From CAZSWR01 sp964610885 (GTDB taxonomy: Bacteria; Bacteroidota; Ignavibacteria; Kapaibacteriales; UBA2268), in contig CAZSWR010000017.1 in assembly GCA_964610885.1 (NCBI GenBank), forward strand, positions 1 to 44,390: 44,390 nucleotides of DNA, read 5' to 3'. The notes below the pieces were generated by a model. It had not been told where the DNA came from. It did not search any database and saw only the letters and a program-made list of their open reading frames with translations. The position numbers and the translations under genes are program-made. This document shows, piece by piece, positions 8,618 to 18,100 of the stretch (positions are counted from its first letter, which is position 1; each line of letters starts with the position of its first letter).

Positions 8618-10012
8618 TTACTTAGGCAGTATCACGATTTCCACACGCCTGTTGGCTTTCTGGCCTTCGGCAGTTCGGTTATCTCTATATGGCTGGCGAG
8701 AGCCGGCATCGCTATAGAGCAGCCTGCGCCGAGGAATACCTTTTTTCTCTAAATACTTCACGACGGCCATTGCTCTGTCTTTTGCCTTTTTCTCAATCTG
8801 TGCGGTTGTGCCCTGGTTGTCGCTGTGGCCAACGATTTGGAGCCTTGCCGAACCATTTTTCTTCATATATTCGACTATAGCGTCGAGTATTTCTTGCTGG
8901 CTTTTGCTCGGGCTGGACTCGAATTGCAATCTCTCGGTTTTATTCGGAGAAACAGTGTATTCTTTTTTAGTCTTTTTCACCTCTGGCACTACAGTTGGAG
9001 GTAGTTCCTGGATACTAACGGCAGGCGTTCCCGAGGTTGCCACTTCGATCTTCTTCTCGAGAGAATACGCCTCGATTGTGCCAATGGATTTGGCCACATA
9101 AGCCATCTCAGGCACGCTGACGGGGAGTTCGGAACGGCCCGAAGCAAGGTAGATCGGCGGCGGGACGTAGGTCGGATCGAATCGCATTGTATCAAGTCTG
9201 ACGTCGTCGTAGCCTAAGCGCACAGTAACGCCTGTCCGCAACAATACGGAATTGCGAGAGGATCCCCATTCCGAGAAGATGCTCGTGCCGGAACTGATCT
9301 GGGCAAATGGCGATAAATATACCCTCATTCTGTGGTCGATGTCCACGATGTACATATCGAACCCCACGCCGAGGTTCACGCCCACACGGAATGAATTCGG
9401 CTCTTTGGCCAATTTCCAAGTATCTTTTATGACAGAACCTGTGTCGTTGAACTGATTTATATACTTCAAATTGTACGAAGCAAGAAATTCCAAATCAACT
9501 CCACCCATCAGGAAAATATTCCCGATCGGCAGGGTGTAGCGGGCAAATGGGGACATGGTGATGTAGTTGTATCCGATCTGCGCTTCGAATTTTTGCTTAG
9601 TGGGATCGGTTGCAAGGGGTGTCGTTTCCGACGCAGAATACCTGTAATCGAGGAAAGCAAGCCGAAGCCCTGCGCCCCAAATCTCTCCGGGAGGAAGGAA
9701 ATCGCCCTCGATACCCAAAAACAGGCCACCGCCCCAACCTTTCGAAAAGTCTAAAAGTTTGTTGGTTTGGTCTTGGTCCCGCCGAGGATTGCGCGGCATG
9801 GCGAGGTTCCCAAAGTACGCGTTGGTATTGATTCCGCCAAATGCACCGAGCCAATACTTGCCGTGCGCGCGAAAATATCGGACAGTGTCTTTGTTCGGCA
9901 GATTCCTAAAGTCAGTAAAATCGCCCTTGGGGATTTGCGAAAACAGCCCGCATGGCAATGCAAGAAAAAAGCCAATAAGTACTAAACTATATTTAAGTCG
10001 ATATTTTTTCAA
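8618..10012 (-). CDS. OmpA-family outer-membrane protein
   Basis: A 464-residue exported protein. The signal peptide (YSLVLIGFFLALPCGLFSQ) is followed by a probable beta-barrel (about 35-280, with strands such as FARYTLPIGNIFLMGGVDLE), a Pro/Lys-rich linker (about 335-360) and a C-terminal OmpA domain (about 365-464). The domain carries IVGHSDNQGTT and KANRRVEIVI, matching the Asp and Arg that hold the diaminopimelate of peptidoglycan. It thus joins the outer membrane to the cell wall. The frame opens with a TTG at 10012; an in-frame stop lies directly upstream and no ATG follows before the signal peptide, so a TTG start is likely. It is the last gene of the surface-protein cluster, 78 nt after the WD40 gene, and may be its wall anchor. 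Confidence 0.85.
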   Translation of the reverse strand: MKKYRLKYSLVLIGFFLALPCGLFSQIPKGDFTDFRNLPNKDTVRYFRAHGKYWLGAFGGINTNAYFGNLAMPRNPRRDQDQTNKLLDFSKGWGGGLFLGIEGDFLPPGEIWGAGLRLAFLDYRYSASETTPLATDPTKQKFEAQIGYNYITMSPFARYTLPIGNIFLMGGVDLEFLASYNLKYINQFNDTGSVIKDTWKLAKEPNSFRVGVNLGVGFDMYIVDIDHRMRVYLSPFAQISSGTSIFSEWGSSRNSVLLRTGVTVRLGYDDVRLDTMRFDPTYVPPPIYLASGRSELPVSVPEMAYVAKSIGTIEAYSLEKKIEVATSGTPAVSIQELPPTVVPEVKKTKKEYTVSPNKTERLQFESSPSKSQQEILDAIVEYMKKNGSARLQIVGHSDNQGTTAQIEKKAKDRAMAVVKYLEKKGIPRRRLLYSDAGSRQPYRDNRTAEGQKANRRVEIVILPK

Positions 10013-10090
10013 TCACAATCTCGTTAATAATGAAATATATAGAATGCAAATCAAATGAACAATCGTTTTGACAATAACAATTGATTGCTT

Positions 10091-11983
10091 TTAATGAACA
10101 AACATAATCTTCTTCCCTGCTGAATACGTCGGCGAAACCAATCGCAGCATGTACCAACCGCTGGCGTTGAATTTCGTATCGACACGGAATTCGTGGTACC
10201 CTTTCGTCAGGTATTCATCCAATATCGTACCGATTCTGACGGCAATCAGGTTTATCAAATCCACCCGATAGTACCCGTCTTCGTCGGCATAAATTTTCAA
10301 AGTCATCTCGGCATCCGCCGGGTTTGGCCCGGCCACAAAGTGGTCGTAGTTCTTGTCGGGATTTCTTTCCATGTACCCATTTATCGGGATGGTACGGAAA
10401 TCGTCATTCCCGATCAGTTTAAAATTTTCAATTCGAATTTCGCCGGATTCGGCCACGGCCGGTATTGCCCTGGCCCTGAACGATGCAACGACACCGCCGG
10501 CGCTGTCTCGGTTGCTTTCCACACTCAAAGTATCAAAAACTGCGCCACTGCGAACAGCCCGAACGTCCCCGGATTCGGCCCACAAAGAGCCGGCCGGAAC
10601 CAAGGCATCGAACTTTACGCCTTGGATTCGCTTCCTCGCCTCCGGCACTCGGCCGTCGCATGCGAATCGGAATTCAAAATCGGACACTTCCGAAGTCTTC
10701 TGCGGAACCACAGGCGCGGAAATCGTGGCCGGATACAGCACTCGGCATTTCCAAATCGACGTATCGCGCACGAACTCGAAATTTTTCCATATACAGATGG
10801 AATTGCTACGCCCGCCGCTAAGGATTGTATCGCCATGGATGGAGTATTCGGCGCAAAGTATTTTACCGGAATCGGCAAGCGTTGGGCCGATTTGCATGCC
10901 GTCGTCCAAGTCCCACTGGCAAAGCGTACTGTCCAGCGATGCGGTCATAAAAACAGGATACTCAGGATGGAACCGGCTGACGCGCAGGTGGCCTGTGTGC
11001 TTCGTGATTCGCATGATTTCCTTACCGTCGGCCATTGACCACAGCCGAGCAGTCCTGTCCACGCCTCCCGTCAGTGCCAGTTTGCCGTCCGCAGATACGT
11101 CGCAACTCCAGACCAGCAGGTTCTGGCCATTGTTCTCGCCGTGCCCAACCAATTTTTGGCTCAAGCCACCTCTGCGCCAATCCCAGATATTAACCTCGCC
11201 ATTGGAACTCGCCACGAGCAGGTATTTCCCGTCCGGCGAGAACCTGACTCGATAGACGCTGAATGTGTCGGCGTTGCGGAAGACTCTGATCGCATTCAGG
11301 CTGTCCGGCGAAAAAACATAAGCACGGCCGTCGTAGCTGGCCGCTGCGAAAATGCTTTCTGTGGGATGGCTCGCCACGCATCGAGCAATGTCGTTCATAT
11401 TCTCCGAGCCGTAGGAGGTTTTCGTGCCGGACTTCCTGTCCCATAGCACTACGGAATTGCTTTCGGCAATCAGCACGGTGTCGCGGTTGTGCATGAACGA
11501 CGCATAGTACGTTGTCTTTCCGCCCATCATGGCCGAATCCACTATTGCGCAACTCGCTGCGTCACGAACGACCACCCGGCCGTCCTTGCCCGCAGTAATG
11601 AATTGGCTGCCATCGGGCGAGACCTCGACGGATCGAATCTCCAACGAGTGGGCATTTGGAATTTCGCGGATGAATTCAATCGGCTTGATGCGAATCGCTA
11701 TCGATTTGAACATTATGTTTTGATTATCAAAGTACGGCACCCCGAAACTAACGCCGCTGCGTTTCGTCTGTGGCGCGATTTCGTTCCACTCGGCTCCGCC
11801 GTCTGTCGAATAGAAAAGATGCGCCTTGAAGACATCATTCTCGTCCCAGCGGCAGGCGATTTCGCTGCCCGCGAGCAAAGTGTCCGTCGCCAAAGGATAT
11901 TCGATATATGAAGCAGATGCGGCGCGATTGGCCGCGAAAATCCCTGCGAATAATACAATATATTTCAGTATTCTATACTTCAT
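10091..11983 (-). CDS. Secreted WD40-repeat protein with T9SS type A sorting domain
   Basis: A 630-residue exported protein. After the signal peptide (ILKYIVLFAGIFAANRAASA) and a short beta domain (residues about 25-105), about seven WD40-type repeats run from residue 110 to 405, for example VEVSPDGSQFITAGKDGRVV, FSPDGKYLLVASSNGEVNIW, ALTGGVDRTARLW and LDSTLCQWDLDDG, enough for one closed propeller. An all-beta spacer (about 430-540) precedes the last 85 residues, which have the T9SS sorting pattern: AGPNPADAEMTLKIY, YRVDLINL and a final GWYMLRL...KKIMFV. It should therefore cross the outer membrane by type IX secretion and be attached to or released from the surface. The propeller may bind a partner protein of the cluster. 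It starts 27 nt after the gene at 12011-13357. Confidence 0.88.
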   Translation of the reverse strand: MKYRILKYIVLFAGIFAANRAASASYIEYPLATDTLLAGSEIACRWDENDVFKAHLFYSTDGGAEWNEIAPQTKRSGVSFGVPYFDNQNIMFKSIAIRIKPIEFIREIPNAHSLEIRSVEVSPDGSQFITAGKDGRVVVRDAASCAIVDSAMMGGKTTYYASFMHNRDTVLIAESNSVVLWDRKSGTKTSYGSENMNDIARCVASHPTESIFAAASYDGRAYVFSPDSLNAIRVFRNADTFSVYRVRFSPDGKYLLVASSNGEVNIWDWRRGGLSQKLVGHGENNGQNLLVWSCDVSADGKLALTGGVDRTARLWSMADGKEIMRITKHTGHLRVSRFHPEYPVFMTASLDSTLCQWDLDDGMQIGPTLADSGKILCAEYSIHGDTILSGGRSNSICIWKNFEFVRDTSIWKCRVLYPATISAPVVPQKTSEVSDFEFRFACDGRVPEARKRIQGVKFDALVPAGSLWAESGDVRAVRSGAVFDTLSVESNRDSAGGVVASFRARAIPAVAESGEIRIENFKLIGNDDFRTIPINGYMERNPDKNYDHFVAGPNPADAEMTLKIYADEDGYYRVDLINLIAVRIGTILDEYLTKGYHEFRVDTKFNASGWYMLRLVSPTYSAGKKIMFVH

Positions 11984-12010
11984 AATTCAAACAACGAAAC
12001 AAAGAGCTTT

Positions 12011-13357
12011 TTACTTTACCAATTGCAATTTGACCACAGCAATCGAACTTTCCACAGCAGGGTCGTCCACCGGCTTGGCAAAGAGGACAACTTCATAGAG
12101 GCCCTGCGAGGCCTTTTCGTTCACAGTGAAATCTACAGTATGAGGATGCTCACGGTCGGGAGTCCTTGCCCTATACTCATTGTCTATCAACACCTGAACC
12201 AATTCGCCCGTAATATCGAAAACCTTCGCGGTCATATAGACGTCATCGTCCACAAGGTATTCGATCGTCGTCCTAATAGAAAAAGGATTGGGCTTGGCCT
12301 CTGCGTGTGTGATGACAGAACTTGGAATATAGACACAGGCCGAATCCAAGAAGCGGATCGAGCTGTCGCGCATGTCTTGATAGTGCAGTCTGTAGCAGTA
12401 TTCCTCACCTCTGTATTGCACGGTATCGTAATTATATTCATAATGAAAAGACCCGATCGCAGTCCCTTTGCCCTTGAGCGAATCGAATTCGTGTTTTCGA
12501 TAATCGACGACAGTGTCGGAGTAAACCACTTCTTCCATGCTTCCGCCATAGGGTTTGAGGCCGCGAGAAATAATATAGCCAAGGTTATAAGCCTCGCTCG
12601 TAACGTCCCACAACAATTGGACTTTCCTGTTGCTCGCATATTTTGCCTGGAAGTCCACGCCCTCGAAAACCGGATCTTTGCCGGAATCCACCAAATAGCG
12701 CACGGCAGTATGGGAGTTGTCGTCCATCTCCATGTTTTCGGCAGCGGAGGCGTATTTGATAAAGTCGGTCAGCAGGCTGTCCTGTTCCAATTTGAACGCA
12801 CAGGCTTGGAAATCGAAAGCGGGCATACGCCATGCAAATTTGTTCGAAAGGTACGCCCCATCCGATGCGTGGAGCACGAAAGTGCCGATGCGGATGTCTG
12901 TATCGAGCGGGAATACAGCGCAATCGGCAATGCTGTCCGGGCCGACGGCCACGATAGAAACCCTTCCCTGCCGAATGTTCGTCGCCAGCGTGTAGGCGTC
13001 TGAAGCAGGTCGATTGCCAGCCATGGGAGCCGTCCGCAGGTTGCTCGAACCCGGAACATACGAAATGGAGTAATCACTGGCATCGATTGTTTGCGCAGTG
13101 TCTAAGAACTCAATCTCGAAAGTAGCATTGGCAAACCTTCTCCAGGAAGTCGAATTGGAACGAAGCAATACATCGAATGTAATGTCGCGCGAAGTAGTGA
13201 AATGTGCATTATGAATCTTCGCTGTCGCAATCGTATCCCGATTCTGCGCGATGCAGGGCGCAAGCGGAAGTATTAAAAAAAACACAAAGGCGGCAATAAG
13301 CCTCCCAAATCTTTCGCCTAAAGTGGCATTTCGCAATATGTCATTGTGCTTCAACAA
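12011..13357 (-). CDS. T9SS-secreted protein with possible cohesin-like N-terminal domain
   Basis: A 448-residue exported protein. A signal peptide (LIAAFVFFLILPLAPCIAQ) follows a charged N-terminal extension. Residues about 45-200 form a beta-rich region (FANATFEIEF, DYSISYVPGS, RQGRVSIVAVGPDS, IGTFVLHASDG) whose strand order recalls cohesin/CBM2-like Ig folds; this is suggestive only. A middle section (about 225-350) looks like fibronectin-type sequence (VQLLWDVTSEAYNLGYIISR). The C-terminal 90 residues (AKPNPFSIRTTIEYLV ... LYEVVLFAKP ... VVKLQLVK) are a T9SS type A-like sorting domain. The only available start is TTG at 13357, directly after an in-frame stop; a strong GGGAGG that overlaps the stop of the preceding gene lies about 13 bases ahead of it, implying coupled translation. 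The preceding dockerin-bearing gene ends 17 nt upstream. Confidence 0.8.
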   Translation of the reverse strand: MLKHNDILRNATLGERFGRLIAAFVFFLILPLAPCIAQNRDTIATAKIHNAHFTTSRDITFDVLLRSNSTSWRRFANATFEIEFLDTAQTIDASDYSISYVPGSSNLRTAPMAGNRPASDAYTLATNIRQGRVSIVAVGPDSIADCAVFPLDTDIRIGTFVLHASDGAYLSNKFAWRMPAFDFQACAFKLEQDSLLTDFIKYASAAENMEMDDNSHTAVRYLVDSGKDPVFEGVDFQAKYASNRKVQLLWDVTSEAYNLGYIISRGLKPYGGSMEEVVYSDTVVDYRKHEFDSLKGKGTAIGSFHYEYNYDTVQYRGEEYCYRLHYQDMRDSSIRFLDSACVYIPSSVITHAEAKPNPFSIRTTIEYLVDDDVYMTAKVFDITGELVQVLIDNEYRARTPDREHPHTVDFTVNEKASQGLYEVVLFAKPVDDPAVESSIAVVKLQLVK

Positions 13358-13374
13358 TTAAGTGACGGTCCTCC

Positions 13375-15462
13375 CTATGGCGTAACAAGCGTGATACGGC
13401 CACGGTTATTAAGAATAAAGTTCAGGTCGCGAGTGTTAATGATGCCGCTCAGGTTCATGTCGTAGGACTTGTAACTCGGCACGTCGATTGTCTTGTTTGT
13501 CGGGTTGTACAGCACGTCCCAGCAGGAAAGGTAGTCAGTATCGTCAATTTTGCCATCTCCATTAACGTCTCCGGCTATCATTCCATATATTATTGAATTA
13601 TCGAGTTGCTTGGCCAATGGCTTTACGGCGTCAGTATGGCCGAAGAGCACTCCGGGCTTGGAGAAATCAAGCTCTGTGATGGTGGTATTCGCGGCCATGC
13701 GGACAGGATTCTCTGTGATGACAGACAAGTGGTTCCTGTGGCGCACCACGATATAGTATTCGTCGTCGGTTAGGAAGCGTTTCGATAAGTACATCGGCGA
13801 GTTCATGTTCGCGTCCATAAGCTGCCCGCTTTTCAGCAGCAGCCCGGTAACATATTTTGTATCTCCGCCGATTTGCTTGGTGCGGAACTCCAGAACCACC
13901 CAATCGACAACCGAATCCGGTACGTTCCGCAGGTAGTACGAATTGCGGTTCGGATCCAAATTGTACGGATAAATATTCGGCGGCACGGACGGCACCAACG
14001 ATTTCGCAGCTAAGTCTGCCGCCATATTGCCGTTGCGGTATGGCCCCTCGAGGAAAATTCGTGTGGCAAGTATCATACGCGAGAAATCGTCGAACCCGAT
14101 CGCAAATTCGCCGAATGGGGTAACCGAATCGGCAGTGCTGTAGGCCCAGCGGTACAATGTGTCCCATTTTGCCGGGACGACTGCGTATTTCATATCTTCC
14201 CACGAATTATCAATATACCGCTGCAATCGCAAATCCTTGAAACTCAAGTTGCGCGTTTCGTTCACGGCTGTGTCGATATCGGAATGGCGCCAGGCGTAGC
14301 CAATCGTTGCAAATATCTGAGTGGAAACCGGAACATTATACTCGTCGAGCGGTGTCATCTGTATCAGGCGGTGCACCTTGTCTGTGCCGCCCGGAGATTC
14401 TGGGAATGTTTTCCTTTTCACGCGAAGGGTCATGCTTTTGGTTTTGCCAAGTGCCTCTTCGCTTGGGAATTCGAGAAAGGTATAGGAATTATTGAAGAAA
14501 ATTCTTTGGGCCACGGGCAAGTATGTACGTTTGAACGAACCGACCACCTCGGCGTTGTAGCTCGAGAATTCGGGATTTGTCCGCCCGTGGTATGTAAGCA
14601 TATATTTATCGGTCTGTGTGGGTTCAGTATTAATATTCTCGCTAAGCTGCAAAGTTTTGTTCACAGTAACGTTGCGGTCGAGCGTAATGCCGCCCAAATT
14701 GTCCACAGAAAGGCTGGAAAGCACGGACGTATCCCGAGGGATCTCCGGCCCAATGGTCATCGGAGCGCCTCCGGCATATTGCACATTCACCGTGGAATCG
14801 AAAATCGGCGCATAGGCAATGGAAGCCCCTGAAATGCGGCGTATCGTGGAACCATTCTCCATCTTGAAGTTATTCAGAGAATCGTTCCTCAGCACGCCAC
14901 GCGACAGCACAAGCGAAGAGCCAATCCTGAAGCCGCCGCCCTTCACCACGTCCACTCCGTTGGGGTTGTCCATGTCCACTCGTGTGAAAAACCCTTTGCC
15001 CTGTATGTCTTGGGATTTCTTTTCGTTGACCACGCGCAGATAATTGTCCCCGACAATGCCGCTCCGGTTCGCAATAGGGCCGGCAGCCTGCGGTGTTACG
15101 ACACGCCTGGTTACCCAAGACGTGTAAAGGCTCGTGGAATCCTCCACAATAAGCGAGTCCTGCACGATTAGCGGCAGCACTTGGCCGAGCTCGTTCGTAT
15201 CTGCGTCAGAAATGAATTTGTCGGTTTTGTTCTTGATCACTAATTGATAGAATCGGATATTGGGAATCTCTTGGCGGTTGTTTTTCTCGAGGAATTCGAA
15301 ACGGCCCGTATCCTGATGGTTCAATGCCTTCACCTGCCCGTTCTTGACGCGGATCACGCCCGAGTTGATGATCTTGCCGCCGGTATTGTCCAAAGATTGG
15401 GCAGATAGCTCGCCGCAGGCAAGAGCAAAGAAGAGTATTAATATCGGATACAGTGTTTTCAT
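13375..15462 (-). CDS. Secreted beta-strand-rich surface protein with C-terminal dockerin-like domain
   Basis: A 695-residue exported protein with signal peptide YPILILFFALACGELSAQ. The body is beta-rich and resembles the giant neighbour: it opens with TGGKIINSGVIRVKNGQ, and later has ITLDRNVTVNKTLQLSENIN and SFKRTYLPVAQRIFFNNS, the same order of parallel beta-strand ladder followed by a sandwich. The last 70 residues are dockerin-like: two duplicated calcium-loop segments, DVNGDGKIDDTD (632-643) and DMNLSGIINTRD (668-679), each followed by a helix. The first loop is a textbook calcium site; the second is weaker. Dockerins bind cohesin domains, and the next gene encodes a possible cohesin-like protein. 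No T9SS sorting domain is seen, so attachment may depend on that partner. No Shine-Dalgarno sequence precedes the ATG. Confidence 0.82.
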   Translation of the reverse strand: MKTLYPILILFFALACGELSAQSLDNTGGKIINSGVIRVKNGQVKALNHQDTGRFEFLEKNNRQEIPNIRFYQLVIKNKTDKFISDADTNELGQVLPLIVQDSLIVEDSTSLYTSWVTRRVVTPQAAGPIANRSGIVGDNYLRVVNEKKSQDIQGKGFFTRVDMDNPNGVDVVKGGGFRIGSSLVLSRGVLRNDSLNNFKMENGSTIRRISGASIAYAPIFDSTVNVQYAGGAPMTIGPEIPRDTSVLSSLSVDNLGGITLDRNVTVNKTLQLSENINTEPTQTDKYMLTYHGRTNPEFSSYNAEVVGSFKRTYLPVAQRIFFNNSYTFLEFPSEEALGKTKSMTLRVKRKTFPESPGGTDKVHRLIQMTPLDEYNVPVSTQIFATIGYAWRHSDIDTAVNETRNLSFKDLRLQRYIDNSWEDMKYAVVPAKWDTLYRWAYSTADSVTPFGEFAIGFDDFSRMILATRIFLEGPYRNGNMAADLAAKSLVPSVPPNIYPYNLDPNRNSYYLRNVPDSVVDWVVLEFRTKQIGGDTKYVTGLLLKSGQLMDANMNSPMYLSKRFLTDDEYYIVVRHRNHLSVITENPVRMAANTTITELDFSKPGVLFGHTDAVKPLAKQLDNSIIYGMIAGDVNGDGKIDDTDYLSCWDVLYNPTNKTIDVPSYKSYDMNLSGIINTRDLNFILNNRGRITLVTP

Positions 15463-15490
15463 TATTTATTTGATCAATTGTCAAATCGCC

Positions 15491-15532
15491 TCTCCCGCCC
15501 CCTCCCCGCGGCGAGCGCGGGGAGGAACGAGA
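15491..15532. terminator. Strong GC hairpin between two surface-protein genes
   Basis: A perfect 10-bp stem CCTCCCCGCG/CGCGGGGAGG (15501-15510 with 15516-15525) is extended by an outer TCTC/GAGA pairing. It lies in the 80-nt gap after the gene at 15543-17903. There is no T run on either side, so it may attenuate transcription, protect the mRNA end, or be a dispersed palindrome rather than a true terminator. Confidence 0.45.
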
Positions 15533-15542
15533 AAGAAATTCA

Positions 15543-17903
15543 TTATTGGTTGCAAATCTCGATGATACCTTTGTTCATCACGCCACCATGGTTGATGATA
15601 CCACCAACGGAGATAACGTTTTGAATAGCAGTATTAACCGGACGTACCCAGAGGCCTTGGATGCTTGTTGCCGGGGTTGCGGCAAGGTCGCCAAGAGTGC
15701 TTGCCGGATCGTTCGACATAACACCAGTGTTCAAGTTTGTAAGGTCTCCGGTGATACCGAATTTGTAGTTATTAGCATAATCCGTATCGGCACCGTCGAT
15801 AACGAGGCCAGGGTTGGTGAATCCGGGGGCAACGGCGATAATCGTTACGTTGCGAGCGGAGGCATTGGTAGCGACACCGTTACTGTAATCTCTTTCGGGA
15901 CCAATATAGGCATTTGCGCCAAATTGTGCAACGTCGTTACCTGTCCAAACAGCGTGGCGGACAAGGACGTCGTCGTCATAAGCAGGCATTACGTTTTCAT
16001 CCCAAGTTGCCGGATCGGACCAACGTCCGTTTGCAATTGTTTGGACGGCACCTGCGCCAAGGACAATGTCGGAATTCAAAGCAACGTCAGTATTGTTACC
16101 TGCAGCCGTTACGCCTTGGGCGACAAGTGGCGCCCCTGTACCGCCATAGTTCTGGCGAACCCAGTTTCCGGCTTCGTCGCGGGCGTAAGAGGTACCTGTC
16201 GGGCCGTTAAGCTTTTGCTTGGCTTCGTTAATATCGTATGCCTCGAAGAATTTGATCTTGCTTTCCCTTGCCGCGGTGGTGGGAGCTGCTGCGATTTCTG
16301 CGTCTGTGTAACCGATTTCCAAAGCTGACAAAGTAGGAGCTCCGCCGGCCCACAGCACGCGAACCATTCTCGGCAACTCGATTTGTGCATCGATATCATT
16401 ACGATTCAAAGTATTGAGAGGAACTCCGGGAATCACACGGAATCCGAATTCCGTGGTAGGAACTGTAGCGAAAGCAACCTTGGTATGGGCATTGTTCATG
16501 GTGTAATCGCGACCGGTTACCATTGTACCGATAAGTTTCATGTTACCTTGGATGTACTGAGTATTATTTGTTACAGCATAGGTAACATCTTGGCCAGCTG
16601 CGTGGCCGGTTACATCTCTATAGAGAGTATTCCCGGGAGTTGCAACATCAGGAGTCATGAAGAGGTTGGCAGCACCGGCCATAGCTAAGTCATTACGCAT
16701 ATAGATATCGCCATCGACAGTTTTGTTGCCGCCGCCGCCGATTGTAAGGTTAGCATAATTATTCGATTGAAGTGTACCCATCACGACTTGCGCTGCGGGG
16801 TTGTCATAGATAACTGTCGAAGCGTTGGCAAAGGTAACGTTTGTCCTTTGGGCATAAGGAACCTCGTTGACAAGTGTACCGGTAACTTGAAGTGTCGTTC
16901 CGCCCGTACCGAGGTACAATTGGCCGTCTGTTACCGTTCCATCGTCGATTGTCAAGGAGTTATTAACAACAAGGTCGCCTGCTGCGCCATCTGCCACTTG
17001 GATGCGGCCAAAAGACGTTGCGCCGACATTGTCGTTACCAAGGACGGTAGTAGCACCGTTAAGAGTAACATTTCCCGTTCCTCCAACTGCAAAATCGCCA
17101 TAAGGATTAATTGTTACAGTAGAAGAAAATGCTGCTGCGGCGCCACCCGATCTCATCTGAATTGCCTCAGTTGTTGTTGTCGGGTCTGCCACAACGACGA
17201 TTCCCGCGAATAGTGAATTAGTGTTACCGGTTGTGTTGTAGCTCAGGTCGTCATTCACACGAAGCTCAGACGTTCCGGCCATTTGGATGTCGTTACGGAC
17301 CACAACGTTACCACTATTCGCGCCGGCAACGAATTGGATTGTTTTTTGGGATGCACCGAAGAGGTCTAACTTGTCGTAGTTATTGTCTCCACCTGCGGTC
17401 GCGCCTTCAGCGAAGATGTTTTGGGCAACATCCCCACCGTAGTGGAAGGTGCCGGTATATGTCCTGTTCCCGCCAGATGCAAAATACCCATTACCGGTAG
17501 TCATACTTGCATAGAGGGCAGCGCCGCCGAGAGGGGTGCCATAGCCATTACCCATGATGTACACGCCATCATTAATGGTTTTCGTGCTGACGCCGGACAT
17601 CATAAGGTTCGTATAGTACATTGGAGCCACTGTTTGGGCGCCAGCAGTCGTACGGCCATACTCGACGATACCCGGCACAGGATTGCCGGATGTACCGATA
17701 TTGTTTGTACCACCATTGTTGGATACCTGCGATGTGGCGCAGCGCAGGCGGATAACGCCACCATTTGTGCCCACTTGATAGACGGCACCGGCGGTGGTAT
17801 TCTCGAAGTTGCCGGTTTGAGCTGAAGCATCAATCGAGAGGAACGCCAATGCGCCCATCGTTGCCGCTGCTATCCGGCTTAATTTGGAAAATCTCTTTTT
17901 CAT
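15543..17903 (-). CDS. Secreted beta-strand-repeat surface protein, single-module relative of the giant
   Basis: A 786-residue exported protein of unknown function. The signal peptide (RIAAATMGALAFLSIDASAQ) is followed by low-complexity, Asn/Gly/Thr-rich sequence with repeated strands of the type NGGVIRLR, KTINDGVYIMGNG, NDLAMAGAANLFMTPD, fitting a long parallel beta-helix. Near residue 620 is ANGRWSDPATWDENVMPAYD followed by DVLVRHAV, the same G-N-W...P..W module that occurs six times in the upstream giant. It ends GGIINHGGVMNKGIIEICNQ, similar to the giant's last residues. AAGGGG lies eight bases before the ATG, a better ribosome-binding site than its neighbours have, and the 197-nt gap ahead carries a promoter-like element. 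It may thus be made at a higher level than the rest. No T9SS domain is visible. Confidence 0.8.
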   Translation of the reverse strand: MKKRFSKLSRIAAATMGALAFLSIDASAQTGNFENTTAGAVYQVGTNGGVIRLRCATSQVSNNGGTNNIGTSGNPVPGIVEYGRTTAGAQTVAPMYYTNLMMSGVSTKTINDGVYIMGNGYGTPLGGAALYASMTTGNGYFASGGNRTYTGTFHYGGDVAQNIFAEGATAGGDNNYDKLDLFGASQKTIQFVAGANSGNVVVRNDIQMAGTSELRVNDDLSYNTTGNTNSLFAGIVVVADPTTTTEAIQMRSGGAAAAFSSTVTINPYGDFAVGGTGNVTLNGATTVLGNDNVGATSFGRIQVADGAAGDLVVNNSLTIDDGTVTDGQLYLGTGGTTLQVTGTLVNEVPYAQRTNVTFANASTVIYDNPAAQVVMGTLQSNNYANLTIGGGGNKTVDGDIYMRNDLAMAGAANLFMTPDVATPGNTLYRDVTGHAAGQDVTYAVTNNTQYIQGNMKLIGTMVTGRDYTMNNAHTKVAFATVPTTEFGFRVIPGVPLNTLNRNDIDAQIELPRMVRVLWAGGAPTLSALEIGYTDAEIAAAPTTAARESKIKFFEAYDINEAKQKLNGPTGTSYARDEAGNWVRQNYGGTGAPLVAQGVTAAGNNTDVALNSDIVLGAGAVQTIANGRWSDPATWDENVMPAYDDDVLVRHAVWTGNDVAQFGANAYIGPERDYSNGVATNASARNVTIIAVAPGFTNPGLVIDGADTDYANNYKFGITGDLTNLNTGVMSNDPASTLGDLAATPATSIQGLWVRPVNTAIQNVISVGGIINHGGVMNKGIIEICNQ

Positions 17904-17996
17904 AATAACCCCTTAAAAAATAATTTAAGAATATAATTTATTGTATCTATTACTAATTTTCATCGGATTCAAAGAACCCTCCTATCCTACAAACGC

Positions 17997-18041
17997 AATT
18001 TAATAAAGTCAAGAAACACTGTCAATACGTAGAAATACGTA
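17997..18041 (-). promoter_or_regulatory. Promoter-like element with TACGTA repeat before the 786-aa surface gene
   Basis: On the minus strand TTGACA (18020-18025) and TAAATT (17997-18002) are spaced by exactly 17 bases, a housekeeping-type promoter layout. Directly upstream lies TACGTA-GAAA-TACGTA (18026-18041), a repeated palindrome that could be an operator. Housekeeping promoters in Bacteroidota usually look different, which lowers confidence. Confidence 0.35.
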
Positions 18042-18100
18042 ATTATCTTGTTTTTATAGAGTAATCTATCGTTATGTACTGTATTTTTTCCCATATTATT

